The notes beneath the pieces are model-generated. The model worked only from the letters and a program-made list of their open reading frames with translations, was not told the DNA's origin and made no database searches. Made by a program: the position numbers and the translations under genes. Shown here piece by piece: positions 51,326 to 60,878 of a stretch of 64,000 bases of DNA (position 1 is its first letter; each line of letters opens with the position of its first letter). The DNA comes from Flavobacterium covae. Its GTDB lineage: Bacteria > Bacteroidota > Bacteroidia > Flavobacteriales > Flavobacteriaceae. The stretch covers positions 1,178,001-1,242,000 of the forward strand of contig CP067379.1 in assembly GCA_019565575.1 (NCBI GenBank). Direction: 5' to 3'.

Positions 51326-52777
51326 TTATTTTTTAATTCGATTTCGAATTTCGGACAATGAATCATCAACAATCAATTTCCCATCACGGAAAACTTCTTT
51401 TAATTCGCCTTGTTGTTCTTCTTCCCAAGAAACTTGATCTATTAATTGATATATTCCGTTTTCCAAAACCACTTTCATTAATCCTTTGGCTGATTTTTTG
51501 GTACCGTCATCTGTTATTGGATCTTTGAAAATTTCGCGTCCTTCGCCATTGACTTCACCATAAGTTGCTTTCATCGCAAAACCAAAGGTGTCGCGGGTAT
51601 TATATTGATAGGTATAAGAGCCAATTCCTAACACGACATTAGTCGATGCAAATCCTTTTTCTTTTAGCTTTTCACAAATTTGAGTAGCTCTTTCAACCGT
51701 GATACTATCGCCATATATGGCTCCAATTTGTGGTGCTAATTCTTTATACCCTTTGGCGTTAGTCGTTCCACCGAAAACATCCCAAAGTAATTCTACTACT
51801 CCTTTGCGTTCTTGTTCGGTTTTTCCATCAGGGTTACCACATAAAATAAGTACTGGATTTCCACTATCAGGTCGAATCACTACTTTACCTTCTCTTGCCA
51901 ATATCGTTTCTTTTAGTCGAGGCATATAATCAGTTAGTACTTTCCATAAATCCCAAGTATCTGAAACGATAGATACAATTCCTTTAGGATAGATTTCACA
52001 GATTAAACGTTGGAAGGTTTCAAACTCGCCTTCGGTGGTTCCCATACACATTACCGAATGTTCTGTTGCAGCTACGGATCCTCCCACTAATTCAGCATCG
52101 GAGTTGGCATTATAATAAGTTTCCAAAGCATCAATCGCTGGTATGGTATCAGTTCCTGTAAAACTTAACAAGTGTCCCATTCCTGAAATCACCGCCGATT
52201 CTATTCCGCCCATTCCTCTCATCGAGAAATCGTGTCCTTGCCAATCGACAAATTCAGGGATGGAAGAAGTTTCTTGAGCATAAGCACCCAATACTTTTCT
52301 GTATTGTTTAGCTATAGTTGCAGAGGTACAAGGCAACCAAACCACGGCAGATAATAGGGTTTCGAAATAATTGGTCAACCAAAAGAATTCGGATTTGGTG
52401 TTGTACATCGTGAACATTGGTACACGAACAGGCACACTCACCCCTTCAGGTAGGGCTTTGAAAACCATTGGGATATAACCTAAATCGTGTAGGTCTTCAA
52501 TGTGTTTTGTACCGACTTGGTTTTCGCCTAAGTAGTTATTGATACGTCGGGCGTAACGCGACACTACAGTTTCTTTAGGTTGGTTGAAGAAATTGGTTTG
52601 AAAATCTTCGATAATGTATTTTTTAATGAAATACTGTAAGCCGAAAAATACGACTTCGTTTACCCCTTCTATTCTGGATTTACGAGGCGTCCAGTTGGAA
52701 TATACTAAAGTGGTGTTGTTTGGGTACTGACGACGGTGGTCTACTTTGTAGCCGTCGGTTAATAATAATGGATTCAT
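51326..52777 (-). CDS. nadV: Nicotinamide phosphoribosyltransferase-like protein (NAMPT/NadV)
   Basis: About 483 aa. The start is set at the Met of MNPLLLTDGYKVDHRRQYP (codon at 52777); the in-frame ATG at 52861 would translate a repeat palindrome. NAMPT features: TDGYKVDHRRQYP, HDFSMRGMGG, the catalytic-His region VAATEHSVMC, VIRPDSGNPV and the PRPP/ribose site GIYGDSITVER. Makes NMN from nicotinamide and PRPP in one-step NAD salvage. Last gene of the minus-strand NAD/ADP-ribose run. It could also act with the PRPP-synthetase-like gene on an ADP-ribose pyrophosphate substrate (see findings). Confidence 0.9.
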   Translation of the reverse strand: MNPLLLTDGYKVDHRRQYPNNTTLVYSNWTPRKSRIEGVNEVVFFGLQYFIKKYIIEDFQTNFFNQPKETVVSRYARRINNYLGENQVGTKHIEDLHDLGYIPMVFKALPEGVSVPVRVPMFTMYNTKSEFFWLTNYFETLLSAVVWLPCTSATIAKQYRKVLGAYAQETSSIPEFVDWQGHDFSMRGMGGIESAVISGMGHLLSFTGTDTIPAIDALETYYNANSDAELVGGSVAATEHSVMCMGTTEGEFETFQRLICEIYPKGIVSIVSDTWDLWKVLTDYMPRLKETILAREGKVVIRPDSGNPVLILCGNPDGKTEQERKGVVELLWDVFGGTTNAKGYKELAPQIGAIYGDSITVERATQICEKLKEKGFASTNVVLGIGSYTYQYNTRDTFGFAMKATYGEVNGEGREIFKDPITDDGTKKSAKGLMKVVLENGIYQLIDQVSWEEEQQGELKEVFRDGKLIVDDSLSEIRNRIKK

Positions 52778-52794
52778 ATATTCTTTTATAAAAT

Positions 52795-52912
52795 TAAAAA
52801 CTTCTATAAACTTTGTGCTTGTACTTTGTGCCCCGATAGCTATCGGGATTGTGTAACTCAAAAATTGTTACACAAAGTACACTAAGTTTTTCACAAAGTT
52901 ACACTAAGGGAT
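52795..52912. repeat. REP-like intergenic repeat with 16-bp palindrome
   Basis: Holds CCCGATAGCTATCGGG (52832-52847), also found inside a 20-bp palindrome at 63315-63334, and the phrase TTACACAAAGT/TTTTTCACAAAGTTACAC related to the repeats at 56340-57825. Confidence 0.8.
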
Positions 52913-52914
52913 AT

Positions 52915-53646
52915 TTAATTCCTCCCTCTCTCATTTGGATATAATTCCCATACAATATCACTTTGCCAAAACTCTTTAGTATCGACATCCATACAGGTTA
53001 GTTTCCCTGAAAAACCTGCTCCGGTGTCGATATTCCAAACGTTGCAACCTTGCATAGGAACATCAACATCATAATTCAAGGTAGGTGTATGTCCAATAAA
53101 GATTTCGTGGTAATGTAATAATCGTTTTGGAAATAATTTGGAATCTTTTTTGATTCGTTTGTCCATTGTCAAAGCCATTTCCCACAGGGTTCTATCAAAG
53201 CAAAAATCCAATCGATTTTCTTCTTTTTCTACTCCGTGCATAGAAGTAAAACCCGCGTGAATGTAAAGTCGGTTATCCTCGTCGATGTGGTATTCTTGGA
53301 GATTCTGATAAAAAGTTTTATGCTCGGCTGAAGCTAGTAAACCTGACTGGATATAACTCTGAATGGTTGCTTTCCCACCGTGTTCTTCCCAAACAGGGTT
53401 TGATACTCCCAAGTTTAACCAACGTCCGCACCACAAATCGTGATTTCCTTGTATAAAAACGCAATGGTATTTTTCACTTAATTGGATAAGATATTCTACT
53501 GTTTGTGCAGATTCACTCCATCCATCGACGTAATCACCAAGAAAAATTAATTTATCAGTTGGAGTGATACCTACCTTTTCTATCAATTGTTCCAAGGCAC
53601 GAAGTCCTCCGTGTATGTCGCCAAAAACTAGTGTTCTTTTTTCCAT
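52915..53646 (-). CDS. PPP-family metallophosphatase of the NAD cluster
   Basis: 243 aa, intact. Metal-site motifs FGDIHGG, GDYVDGWSES, GNHDLW, HAGF and IGHTP. A paralogue of 12280-13004 (same C-terminal DTKEFWQSD...LYPNERGRN). Its presence within the ADP-ribose gene run suggests a nucleotide or RNA phosphate substrate, e.g. cleaning up after KptA, but that is inference only. Confidence 0.88.
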   Translation of the reverse strand: MEKRTLVFGDIHGGLRALEQLIEKVGITPTDKLIFLGDYVDGWSESAQTVEYLIQLSEKYHCVFIQGNHDLWCGRWLNLGVSNPVWEEHGGKATIQSYIQSGLLASAEHKTFYQNLQEYHIDEDNRLYIHAGFTSMHGVEKEENRLDFCFDRTLWEMALTMDKRIKKDSKLFPKRLLHYHEIFIGHTPTLNYDVDVPMQGCNVWNIDTGAGFSGKLTCMDVDTKEFWQSDIVWELYPNERGRN

Positions 53647-53678
53647 TTTTATGTTTATAACTTTGAAAGCAGGATCCT

Positions 53679-55132
53679 TTATCTATTTTTCTTTTTTTCC
53701 AAAGTATTTTTCCCTATCGTATATGCATACGATGAAGCAGGAAAATATTTTATATTTAAACCATTGTGTTCTATATCACCTTCTTTGTCAATGGTCGTAA
53801 CAATTGGAAAATCTAATTTATTTTCTTCACCTAAAATTTATACAGACTTTTAAGGTCACTTGGCTTATCAAAATAACGATTACTCCATTTTATTTCAAGT
53901 GCCCAAATAGGTTTTAAACTTGAATCACTTAAAGCAACCATATCTACTTCTCCATTATTCCAACGAGCATACCAAGGAGTAAACCACTCTCTGTGCATCC
54001 ATTGAGCAAATATTGCTGTTTCTACCAAATTACCAATGAGCTCATCATTATATGTTATCGGAGAAAACAAAGCACTTCTCAAAGATGGATTGGTTAAATA
54101 AATTTTAAAGAAATTATCCCGTTTAAACTTTTTACCTGATTGGTCTATTCTTTTAACTTGCTTGATTAAAAAGGCTGCTTCTAAATATTCTATATATTTT
54201 TTTAAAGTATTTTTAGGTACTTGCGATTGAATACTTAATGTTTCTAATGAAAACTCATTTCCCGTATTATAAGCTATCGTTGTAAATAAGGAATTTAATT
54301 CTCTAGTATCACTTATCCCATATAGGCTAGGCAAATCTCTTAATAAAACTTTATCGACTATATCTTGTCTAATATATCTACCAGGATTTTCTTGCATTCT
54401 TTGTGAAAATATTACTTCTGGATATCCTCCAAAATTTATATAATCTATAAAATGTTTATTGAGTTCTTCAATATGAGAAGCAGTAAAAAATTCGATCGTA
54501 GAATCCTGCCATTGTTTTTGAGTAGGTATTATTATTCTATCTAGTTTTTTTAAATGTATATATTCATTAAATGTTAGTGGAGGCAATAAAAAATCTGTGA
54601 ACCTACCTGCACCACTCTCATTACTGGCAAATTTTAACGCTGCTGCTGCCGAACCAGATACTACAAATTTATCTTTACGATAACTATCAACTAAAGATTT
54701 GAGATGTACTTCCCAATTCTTACAGTATTGAATTTCATCAAAAATAATTGTCCAACCCTCTTTATCTGTTAAACCAGTAGCTTCTTTTCCTAAAATAAAA
54801 AGTTGCTCAAGGCTAATATTGTTATAAATTGGGTTTTCGATAGTCAAAAAAATAATTTTTTTTGGATCATAATTATTATCAATTAAGTCTTGAACTGTAT
54901 GATACAGCATTACTGTTTTTCCTACTCGACGTGGTCCCATTAATACTACCGCTCTTCGGATTTCTCTTTCGTGCACCAATGGTTTGAATAATTCGAAATA
55001 CAACCTTCTTGATAGTTCATTATAGTCACTTTCAATACAACCATCAACCCACCAAGGATTTTCAAAACGCATTCTGTCCTGAACCTGTTTTTTAGATATT
55101 TCTTTTAACATAAAATTCCTTATTTTATACAA
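53679..55132 (-). CDS. AAA ATPase with DUF4143 C-terminal domain, frameshifted
   Basis: About 483 aa after correction. Walker A MGPRRVGKTVMLY (~65), Walker B WTIIFDEIQYCKNW, sensor VVSGSAAAALK, then a DUF4143 domain with the nuclease-like core GEVDMVALSD...WALEIKW (Asp and the E-x-K). The stop at 53831 is caused by a missing base in the A4 run 53833-53836; corrected, it continues FLGEENKLDFPIVTTID to a stop at 53679. Widespread in Bacteroidota genomes; partner or role unknown. Start may be ATG at residue 8. Confidence 0.85.
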
Positions 55133-55222
55133 AAATAAAAAATAAGATCAAATAATAGACTTTATTTTTAATAAATATTGATTTTAATAATAAATAAAAA
55201 ACTAAAAATGTTTATTTACCGA

Positions 55223-55794
55223 TTAATAATCCCAAATAAATCCCTTTTCATTTAGTCGGTATTGATACTTTTGAGCATCGCCAAAGTTTTCATAGGTTCT
55301 ATAATTTCAATTGATGACCTCATCATACGCTAAAAACATTTGGTTGGAAGCGATATGAAAAGGCATTCTTCAGCAACCTGTGTAAAGTCCTGGTATTGAA
55401 ACCGTTTGTATTTTATCATTTTTAGTTGCCGCAATTAATATCGCTTTCATTGCTAAATAAGCATTTACCGAAGTAGCAATATTAAAACTCATAGGTACTC
55501 GCATAGTGGGTGCCGAAATGAGATAAGGAATTTTATCATTTCCTGTTTCAATGGTGATAGATTTGCCAATTAGCAATTCTTTTTCATCTAATTGTGCTAT
55601 TTGCTTTTGCAGGTTTTCTTCAATATGCCAACCTAAAGTTTCTGAGATATACAAATCGAGTCCGCCATCCATAAATCCGAAGGAATTTGTAAAATATCTC
55701 CTGATATAATTTCAACATTTTGACAGTCTGCAAAATCGTTTTTCCAAGCTTCGCCCAAAGCTTCTTCTCTATATACTAATTGAATTTTTAACAT
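55223..55794 (-). pseudogene. Decayed macro-domain gene
   Basis: Starts at 55794 with MLKIQLVYREEALGEAWKND, overlapping kptA by 7 bp. After SGDILQ about ten codons are deleted, then the diagnostic NSFGFMDGGLD follows in another frame. Further on, two Gly codons have become TGA: TG-C-stop-RMP (normally TGVGRMP) and VIN-stop-NYRTYENFGDAQ (normally NGN). The frame continues to FIWDY at 55223. So this macro (ADP-ribose-binding) gene is dead by three independent lesions, none a homopolymer change, although its position in the operon is retained. Confidence 0.85.
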
Positions 55795-56333
55795 CGCTGA
55801 ATATATTTTGGTGGTACTTCATCGGTCAGCCAAACGCCATTTTCGGAACAATAAAACAGATAGCCGTCTTTGGTCATTTGGTGGGTATTGATTTTTAAAA
55901 TGATTGCTCCTCCTCGACGATTACCTACTTTGATTGCAGTTTCTTTGTCTTTGCTTAAATGTACGTGTTGCCGACTCATCTTCTGCAATCCGTCTTTTAA
56001 AATGGCGTCCATAAACTTCGCTACTGTCCCGTGATATAATTCATCGGGTGGGGTTTGTGGCTGTAGTTCTAAATCGACTGAAATGGAATGTCCTTGATTG
56101 GCTCTTATTTTGGTTAAATCATCATTGAAGGAAAATCGTTTTTTGTCATTGGTTTCAACAACATATTGAAGTGTTTCGAAATCCAATAATTTTCGATTTT
56201 TATTCGATTTTGTAATGAGTTCTTCTACATCTGCCCATCCGTTTTCATCTAGTTTTAGATTTATGGTTTCGGGTGAATGTCTGAGAATTAGACTCAGGAA
56301 TTTACTTATATTTTTTATCTCTTTTTCGTTCAT
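55788..56333 (-). CDS. kptA: RNA 2'-phosphotransferase (Tpt1/KptA)
   Basis: 181 aa. Transfers a 2'-phosphate from RNA to NAD, releasing nicotinamide and ADP-ribose 1'',2''-cyclic phosphate. Family start EIKNISKFLSLILRHSPETI (catalytic Arg-His), GWADVEEL, KKRFSFNDD, RANQGHS, LYHGT, RQHVHLSKD and RRGGAIILKI. I place the start at MNEKEIKN (56333): the 37 residues upstream in frame come from a dispersed repeat. Bacterial KptA has no obvious tRNA-splicing substrate, and its co-location with macro, NADAR and ADP-ribosylglycohydrolase genes implies RNA repair or demodification. Confidence 0.93.
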   Translation of the reverse strand: MNEKEIKNISKFLSLILRHSPETINLKLDENGWADVEELITKSNKNRKLLDFETLQYVVETNDKKRFSFNDDLTKIRANQGHSISVDLELQPQTPPDELYHGTVAKFMDAILKDGLQKMSRQHVHLSKDKETAIKVGNRRGGAIILKINTHQMTKDGYLFYCSENGVWLTDEVPPKYIQRC

Positions 56334-56339
56334 TGTAAT

Positions 56340-56545
56340 ATTAGTTTTGTTACACAGAGTTGCACAAAGTTTTTTCACGAAGCCACACAAAGTTTTTTTA
56401 AATTTTGTGAATCTCAGGGTTTTCTCTGTGAATCTCTGTGACATTTAATTTTTATTTAAAGGATTTCCATTAAAATATCCTTTTTCATTTTTTCCTTGTT
56501 ACACAAAGTTGCACAACGTTTTTCACGAAGTCACACGAAGTTTTA
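56340..56545. repeat. REP-like intergenic repeats around kptA
   Basis: Copies of TTACACAAAGTTGCACAA and CACGAAGTCACACGAAG upstream of kptA and at 56497-56545, related to the tandem array at 57198. Also carries AAGGATTTCCATTAAAATAT, seen in that array too. Confidence 0.8.
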
Positions 56546-56554
56546 AAATTTGAT

Positions 56555-57190
56555 TTAAACTAACTTCAATTTTTTATTCAATTCTTCATTTTTAAACCGA
56601 AGTGGCTTTTCTTCTGGAATAAAAAGTTGATCTAATTCATTCTTTTTCACGAATTCGTATTGTTCAGCTACAAATGGGCTTATATTTTCGATTTGAAGTA
56701 TATCCGTCTTTGTAAATGACCGACTAAATTCGTTTCGTAATCCAATTTGTATGGCTCTTCTTTCTAATTTGTTTCCGTAAGGGTCGTGATCTGGATCCCA
56801 TTGCAAACGAACATTGGATGTTTTTACTGCTTCCTGCCATTGTTCCATAGACATACCTTCTACTTGGTTAAAGGAAGAATAGACAGCATTTTCCAAATAT
56901 TTTTTGAAGGCTTCTAGTTTTAAATGAATGGCTAAAACGACTTCTTGTCCTTCTTTTGTTCCCCAACCGTTGCGATACATCATCCAAAGGAAATTGGGTT
57001 TAATCCACGTCATTCGGTCGAGGCTAAAAGCACCTCCAAAATATTGATTCTGGACTGCAAAATTTCCAATTTCCGGTCGGTACGATTGATAAACAATTAT
57101 TTTTTCCTCGTCATATTGCGCCATAATATGGTGTCCGCTTTGTGGCCATTCTTGTAGTTGTTCTGTATATTTTTTTAATTGTAAGTTCAT
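56555..57190 (-). CDS. DUF4291 protein
   Basis: 211 aa, whole-length DUF4291: IMAQYDEEKIIVYQSYRPEI, FGGAFSLDRMTWIKPNFLWM, NGWGTKEGQEVVLAI, VRLQWDPDHDPYGNKLERRA IQIGL and the conserved YEFVKK. A charged, single-domain cytosolic protein with unknown reaction; its recurrent association with NAD/ADP-ribose genes suggests a role in that chemistry. Confidence 0.88.
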   Translation of the reverse strand: MNLQLKKYTEQLQEWPQSGHHIMAQYDEEKIIVYQSYRPEIGNFAVQNQYFGGAFSLDRMTWIKPNFLWMMYRNGWGTKEGQEVVLAIHLKLEAFKKYLENAVYSSFNQVEGMSMEQWQEAVKTSNVRLQWDPDHDPYGNKLERRAIQIGLRNEFSRSFTKTDILQIENISPFVAEQYEFVKKNELDQLFIPEEKPLRFKNEELNKKLKLV

Positions 57191-57197
57191 TTTTTTT

Positions 57198-57825
57198 TTG
57201 TTACACAGAGTTGCACAACGTTTTTCACGAAGTCACACGAAGTTTTTCAAATTCTGTGATTCTCTGAGTTACTTCTCTGTGTATCTCTGTGGTATTTAAT
57301 TTTTATAATTCATTTTTTCAGGTTCTTTATTTACAAGATTTCCATTAAAATATCCTTTTTTATTTTTTTCTTGTTACACAGTGTTACACAAAGTTTTTTC
57401 ACGAAGTCACACGAAGTTTTTCAAATTCTCTGATTCTCTGAGTTATTTCTCTGTGTATCTCTGTGGTATTTAATTTTTATAATTCATTTTTTCAGGTTCT
57501 TTATTTACAAGATTTCCATTAAAATATCCTTTTTTATTTTTTTTCTTGTTACACAGTGTTACACAAAGTTTTTTCACGAAGTCACACGAAGTTTTTCAAA
57601 TTCTGTGATTCTCTGAGTTACTTCTCTGTGTATCTCTGTGGTATTTAATTTTTATAATTCATTTTTTCAGGTTCTTTATTTACAAGATTTCCATTAAAAT
57701 ATCCTTTTTTATTTTTTTTCTTGTTACACAGTGTTACACAAAGTTTTTTCACGAAGTCTCACGAAGTTTTTCAAATTCTCTGATTCTCTGAGTTATTTCT
57801 CTGTGTATCTCTGTGGTATTTAATT
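57198..57825. repeat. Four tandem copies of a 173-175 bp intergenic repeat
   Basis: Units begin with TTGTTACACA at 57198, 57371, 57546 and 57721. Each holds CACGAAGTCACACGAAG, a CTCTGAGTTA/CTCTGTG block, and AAGATTTCCATTAAAATATC followed by a poly-T tract. The last unit is cut short by the macro gene. No spacers, so not CRISPR. Confidence 0.95.
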
Positions 57826-58329
57826 TTACATCATTTCTTTATACCATTCATAATTTTCATCATCAAAACAGACGAAAAGCACTTCTTCTATATTTTTAAA
57901 AGGATAAGAATGTATGGTTTCCAATGCTATACTAGCCGCTTCTTTCTTTGGAAAACGATAAATTCCTGTGCTGATGTTGGGAAAAGCGATGGTTTTGCAT
58001 TGGTGTGCCTCTGCCAAGTCTAAAACATTTTTATAACAATGGGCCAAAAGTACTTTCTTTTCTTCTTTATCTCCGTTCCAAACAGGACCTAAGGTATGAA
58101 TTACATACTGAGCTGGTAAATTTCCTGCCGTGGTTATTACGGCTTGACCAACCTCACAACCTCCTTGTCTGTTTCTTATTTGGATGCATTCTTCTAAGAT
58201 TTTTGAACCTCCTGCTCTGTGAATGGCGCCATCGACTCCACCACCTCCTAATAAAGAGGTATTAGCAGCATTGACAATGGCATAGGCTTGTATTTTTGTG
58301 ATGTCGGCTTTAAGAAGTGTGAGTTTCAT
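57826..58329 (-). CDS. Macro-domain protein (O-acetyl-ADP-ribose deacetylase, YmdB type)
   Basis: 167 aa, a stand-alone macro domain: LKADITKIQAYAIVNAANTSLLGGGGVDGAIHRAGG (Asn and Asp of the ADP-ribose site), GQAVITTAGNLPAQYVIHTLGP, and FPNISTGIYRFPKKEAA (phosphate-binding loop). Binds or hydrolyses ADP-ribose derivatives such as O-acetyl-ADP-ribose or Appr-1''-P, the type of product KptA and sirtuins create. It is the intact counterpart to the dead macro gene at 55223. Confidence 0.94.
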   Translation of the reverse strand: MKLTLLKADITKIQAYAIVNAANTSLLGGGGVDGAIHRAGGSKILEECIQIRNRQGGCEVGQAVITTAGNLPAQYVIHTLGPVWNGDKEEKKVLLAHCYKNVLDLAEAHQCKTIAFPNISTGIYRFPKKEAASIALETIHSYPFKNIEEVLFVCFDDENYEWYKEMM

Positions 58330-58428
58330 TTTTTATATTTATCAAATAACCATCAAATAAAAAAACCTTGATAATTAAGCATTTCCAAAAACAAAATGAT
58401 ATATTATCAAATAACCATCAAATAAAAT

Positions 58429-59870
58429 TTAAGCCCAAAATGGTATATATTTTGTATGTTTTCGAGATTTATTTTCTGGATCATCCTCTTTAATTAATCC
58501 TGCCAAAAATGTATCTTTAATAATTCTTGATACTGTTGCAGCGTTTTGATCTTCAATTTGAAACCTCTCCCTTAAACTCTGATTAGTCATTTTTTCATTT
58601 GAAACCCATTTCAAACAAGAATGTTGATAACAAGCTCTAATTTTTTTCCTTTTTATCCAGATCATTTAAAGTTTTATAACTATATAAAGTTATTCTTGTT
58701 CGATTTTCGTCAACAATTACATTAATTGGAGGTAATTGATACAATTCATTATTAAAAATCACCTTGTCCATTCCACTTCCTTTTTCTTCACAAAATCCCA
58801 TTCTTCTCATCAAATCAGCAAAATTTTCATTCCTTGAAATATATGAATCAATAAATCTATCAGGTGTGATTAAGGGTATTCCTGGATTAGATATTTCAAT
58901 TCTATCACTAAAAATTTCTATCATAGGAAATCCTTTAACTAACAAATCTTGATGTATAAGTGCATTAGCGACTAATTCCCGAATTGCTATCTCAGGATAC
59001 ATTCTAGTATCACTCCTAAGAGCTTTTCCAATTTCCTCATTTGCGGGTAATTGACTGTTAATCCAATCCATTAAACCAATAAAGCCTAAAGCATAACCTT
59101 TTACTCCTATTTGTTCACGAATTGTTTCAACTTTATTTTTCCCCTTATAGACGATTACACGAACAGATTTTCTTTGTACACTATCAAAATCTGGAAGATT
59201 TTTTGCAAAAAGTATAGCACCTAAATTAGTAATAGCATAACCATTTGATTTTACAATCAATTTTTCCTTAATTAATTTATCGATTACTCCACTTCGTGAT
59301 GTTGGATATGGTATTCCTATTAAATCAAAATATGTTTCTGTACTTAACAATTTAATAACATCATCAGCTGAGAGTTTATCTTTTGCAATTTCAAGTTCGA
59401 ATGGTTTATCAGTTTTTGCCAAATCTTGCGCTCTTTTTCGGGAAAGTCCATTAATTTTCTTGTAATACTACCTATTCTTATATATGGTGTATGCAAGAAA
59501 TCAACAGGTTCATTTTTTGCTGCTGGAATAACAAATAGTACTATATTTTTCTCTTTATATTTAATTTCATATATTCTAAAATCAATTCTAGGATTTAATC
59601 TTTGTATTAACCAATTTTCTAATTCTTCATTTCCTTTTTGTGCTTTTTCGGACTAAAATTAGTTCCTTTAGCAATATGAGTTACATCTTCAATACCAAAA
59701 ACCAAATATCCAAAATCTTGATTATGAATTGAAGCACCATTTGATAATGCTGAAATACGTTCACCAATTTCATTTTCAGAATGAAAATTTTCTTTAAACT
59801 CGACCCATTCGCTTTCATTAGGTTGCTTAATCAAATTATCTATTAATTCTATTAACTGCTCTTCATTCAT
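58429..59870 (-). CDS. AlbA_2/Schlafen-type ATP-binding transcriptional regulator-like protein, three frameshifts
   Basis: About 480 aa. N-terminal AlbA_2 domain (ESEWVEFKENFHSENEIGER, LSNGASIHNQDFGYLVFGIED), middle region with LHTPYIRIGSITRKLMDFPEKE, a GHKL-like ATPase module (AIRELVANALIHQDL, IEIFSDRIEISNPG, GSGMDKV) and a C-terminal winged helix (MTNQSLRERFQI). Three single-base errors split it: T5 at 59644-59648 and T5 at 59435-59439 (one base missing each) and T7 at 58641-58647 (one extra). Lies between the MBL and macro genes on the same strand. Function unknown; the family includes regulators and phage-defence components. Confidence 0.8.
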
Positions 59871-59922
59871 ATTACTTATAAATTGGTTATTTTTAAGCTA
59901 AAATACAACTTTACTCCTAGTA

Positions 59923-60792
59923 TTAACTAATTGGATTCCCATTCAAAATATCCTTTTTCATTTTTCCGATAGGCATCAAATAAATAGGCACTTTGATGTT
60001 GTAATGTGTACTCCATTTTTTGATGGCTTCGATAATTTGTTCGTTGGCATAGCGTGATGAAAAATGTCCTAAAATAACTTCTCCGACTTCAATTTCTGCG
60101 ATCATTTGCATTACTTCTTCCAGCGAGCTATGTTGGTTTTTGTCATTTTTAGTAGCTTGCTCTTCTTTGGTTAAAAAAGTGGCTTCGTGAATTAAAACTT
60201 TTGAACCGTTATACCGTTGGTAATCTGTTACAGGGGTGTCGCCTGAATAGGATAGGAGTAGTGATTTTTGTTCCTCGAATAGTGCTGTTTCTCCTTTTTG
60301 TATTCGTAATTCTTTTAATTCGTTAGCCGAACAAGCTAAAAATTCCTGTTTCAGTTTCTTTTTGGTTTCCCAAACTTTGTAATTCAAACTTTTATTTTCA
60401 CCATTGGGGGTGTAAATATGTTCGTTTTTTATGGCTTCGACTACTAATTTTTCTTTTATGGCTATCAATTCCTTTGCTTCAATTCCTACCCAGTGTGTGC
60501 CTTTTGATTGCGGATCAAAATTTGCTGTAAACGTTTCCAAAAAAGGAAAGGATTTACAATCTTTTGGATAATAAATCGTTGGTTTATTATACCCGTACAT
60601 TTGATTGAATTGCAACAGTCCTGTAAGATGATCCCTGTCTGGATGGGTTATGAAAAGATTTTTGAACTTTCCGCACTTACCCATCAAGCCCGAAACGAGT
60701 CCGTCGCCTGCATCAAAAATAATTCCGAGTTCTTCTATGGCATACCAAGTGGCAAATAATGCAGTGGAATAGCCGTGTATGGTGAGTTTCAT
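59923..60792 (-). CDS. Metallo-beta-lactamase-fold hydrolase, RNase Z-like
   Basis: 289 aa. The MBL metal motif reads THPDRDHLTGL: HxDxDH, i.e. Asp in the second position of the usual HxHxDH. Other ligands: YSGDTPVTDY, LIHEATF and LGHFSSRY, the arrangement of the RNase Z/phosphodiesterase branch. Probably hydrolyses a phosphodiester in RNA or a nucleotide such as an ADP-ribose cyclic phosphate. Same strand as the flanking ADP-ribose genes. Confidence 0.82.
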   Translation of the reverse strand: MKLTIHGYSTALFATWYAIEELGIIFDAGDGLVSGLMGKCGKFKNLFITHPDRDHLTGLLQFNQMYGYNKPTIYYPKDCKSFPFLETFTANFDPQSKGTHWVGIEAKELIAIKEKLVVEAIKNEHIYTPNGENKSLNYKVWETKKKLKQEFLACSANELKELRIQKGETALFEEQKSLLLSYSGDTPVTDYQRYNGSKVLIHEATFLTKEEQATKNDKNQHSSLEEVMQMIAEIEVGEVILGHFSSRYANEQIIEAIKKWSTHYNIKVPIYLMPIGKMKKDILNGNPIS

Positions 60793-60878
60793 TTTTTAGT
60801 TTGTTTTTTTAACCGCAAGGGGCGCAAAGGTTTACGTCAAGTACTCAATGTTTTTATAGTTATGTTTTTGAATCGTTT

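Noticed and set aside
52778..52861. 28-residue N-terminal extension of the NAMPT
   Set aside because: It reads through the CCCGATAGCTATCGGG repeat; family homology begins at MNPLLLTDGY.
56334..56444. 37-residue N-terminal extension of KptA
   Set aside because: It translates dispersed repeat DNA (CACGAAGCCACACAAAG type), and KptA homology begins at the Met at 56333.
57198..57825. CRISPR array
   Set aside because: Units are long and contiguous with no unique spacers, and no cas genes are present in the window.
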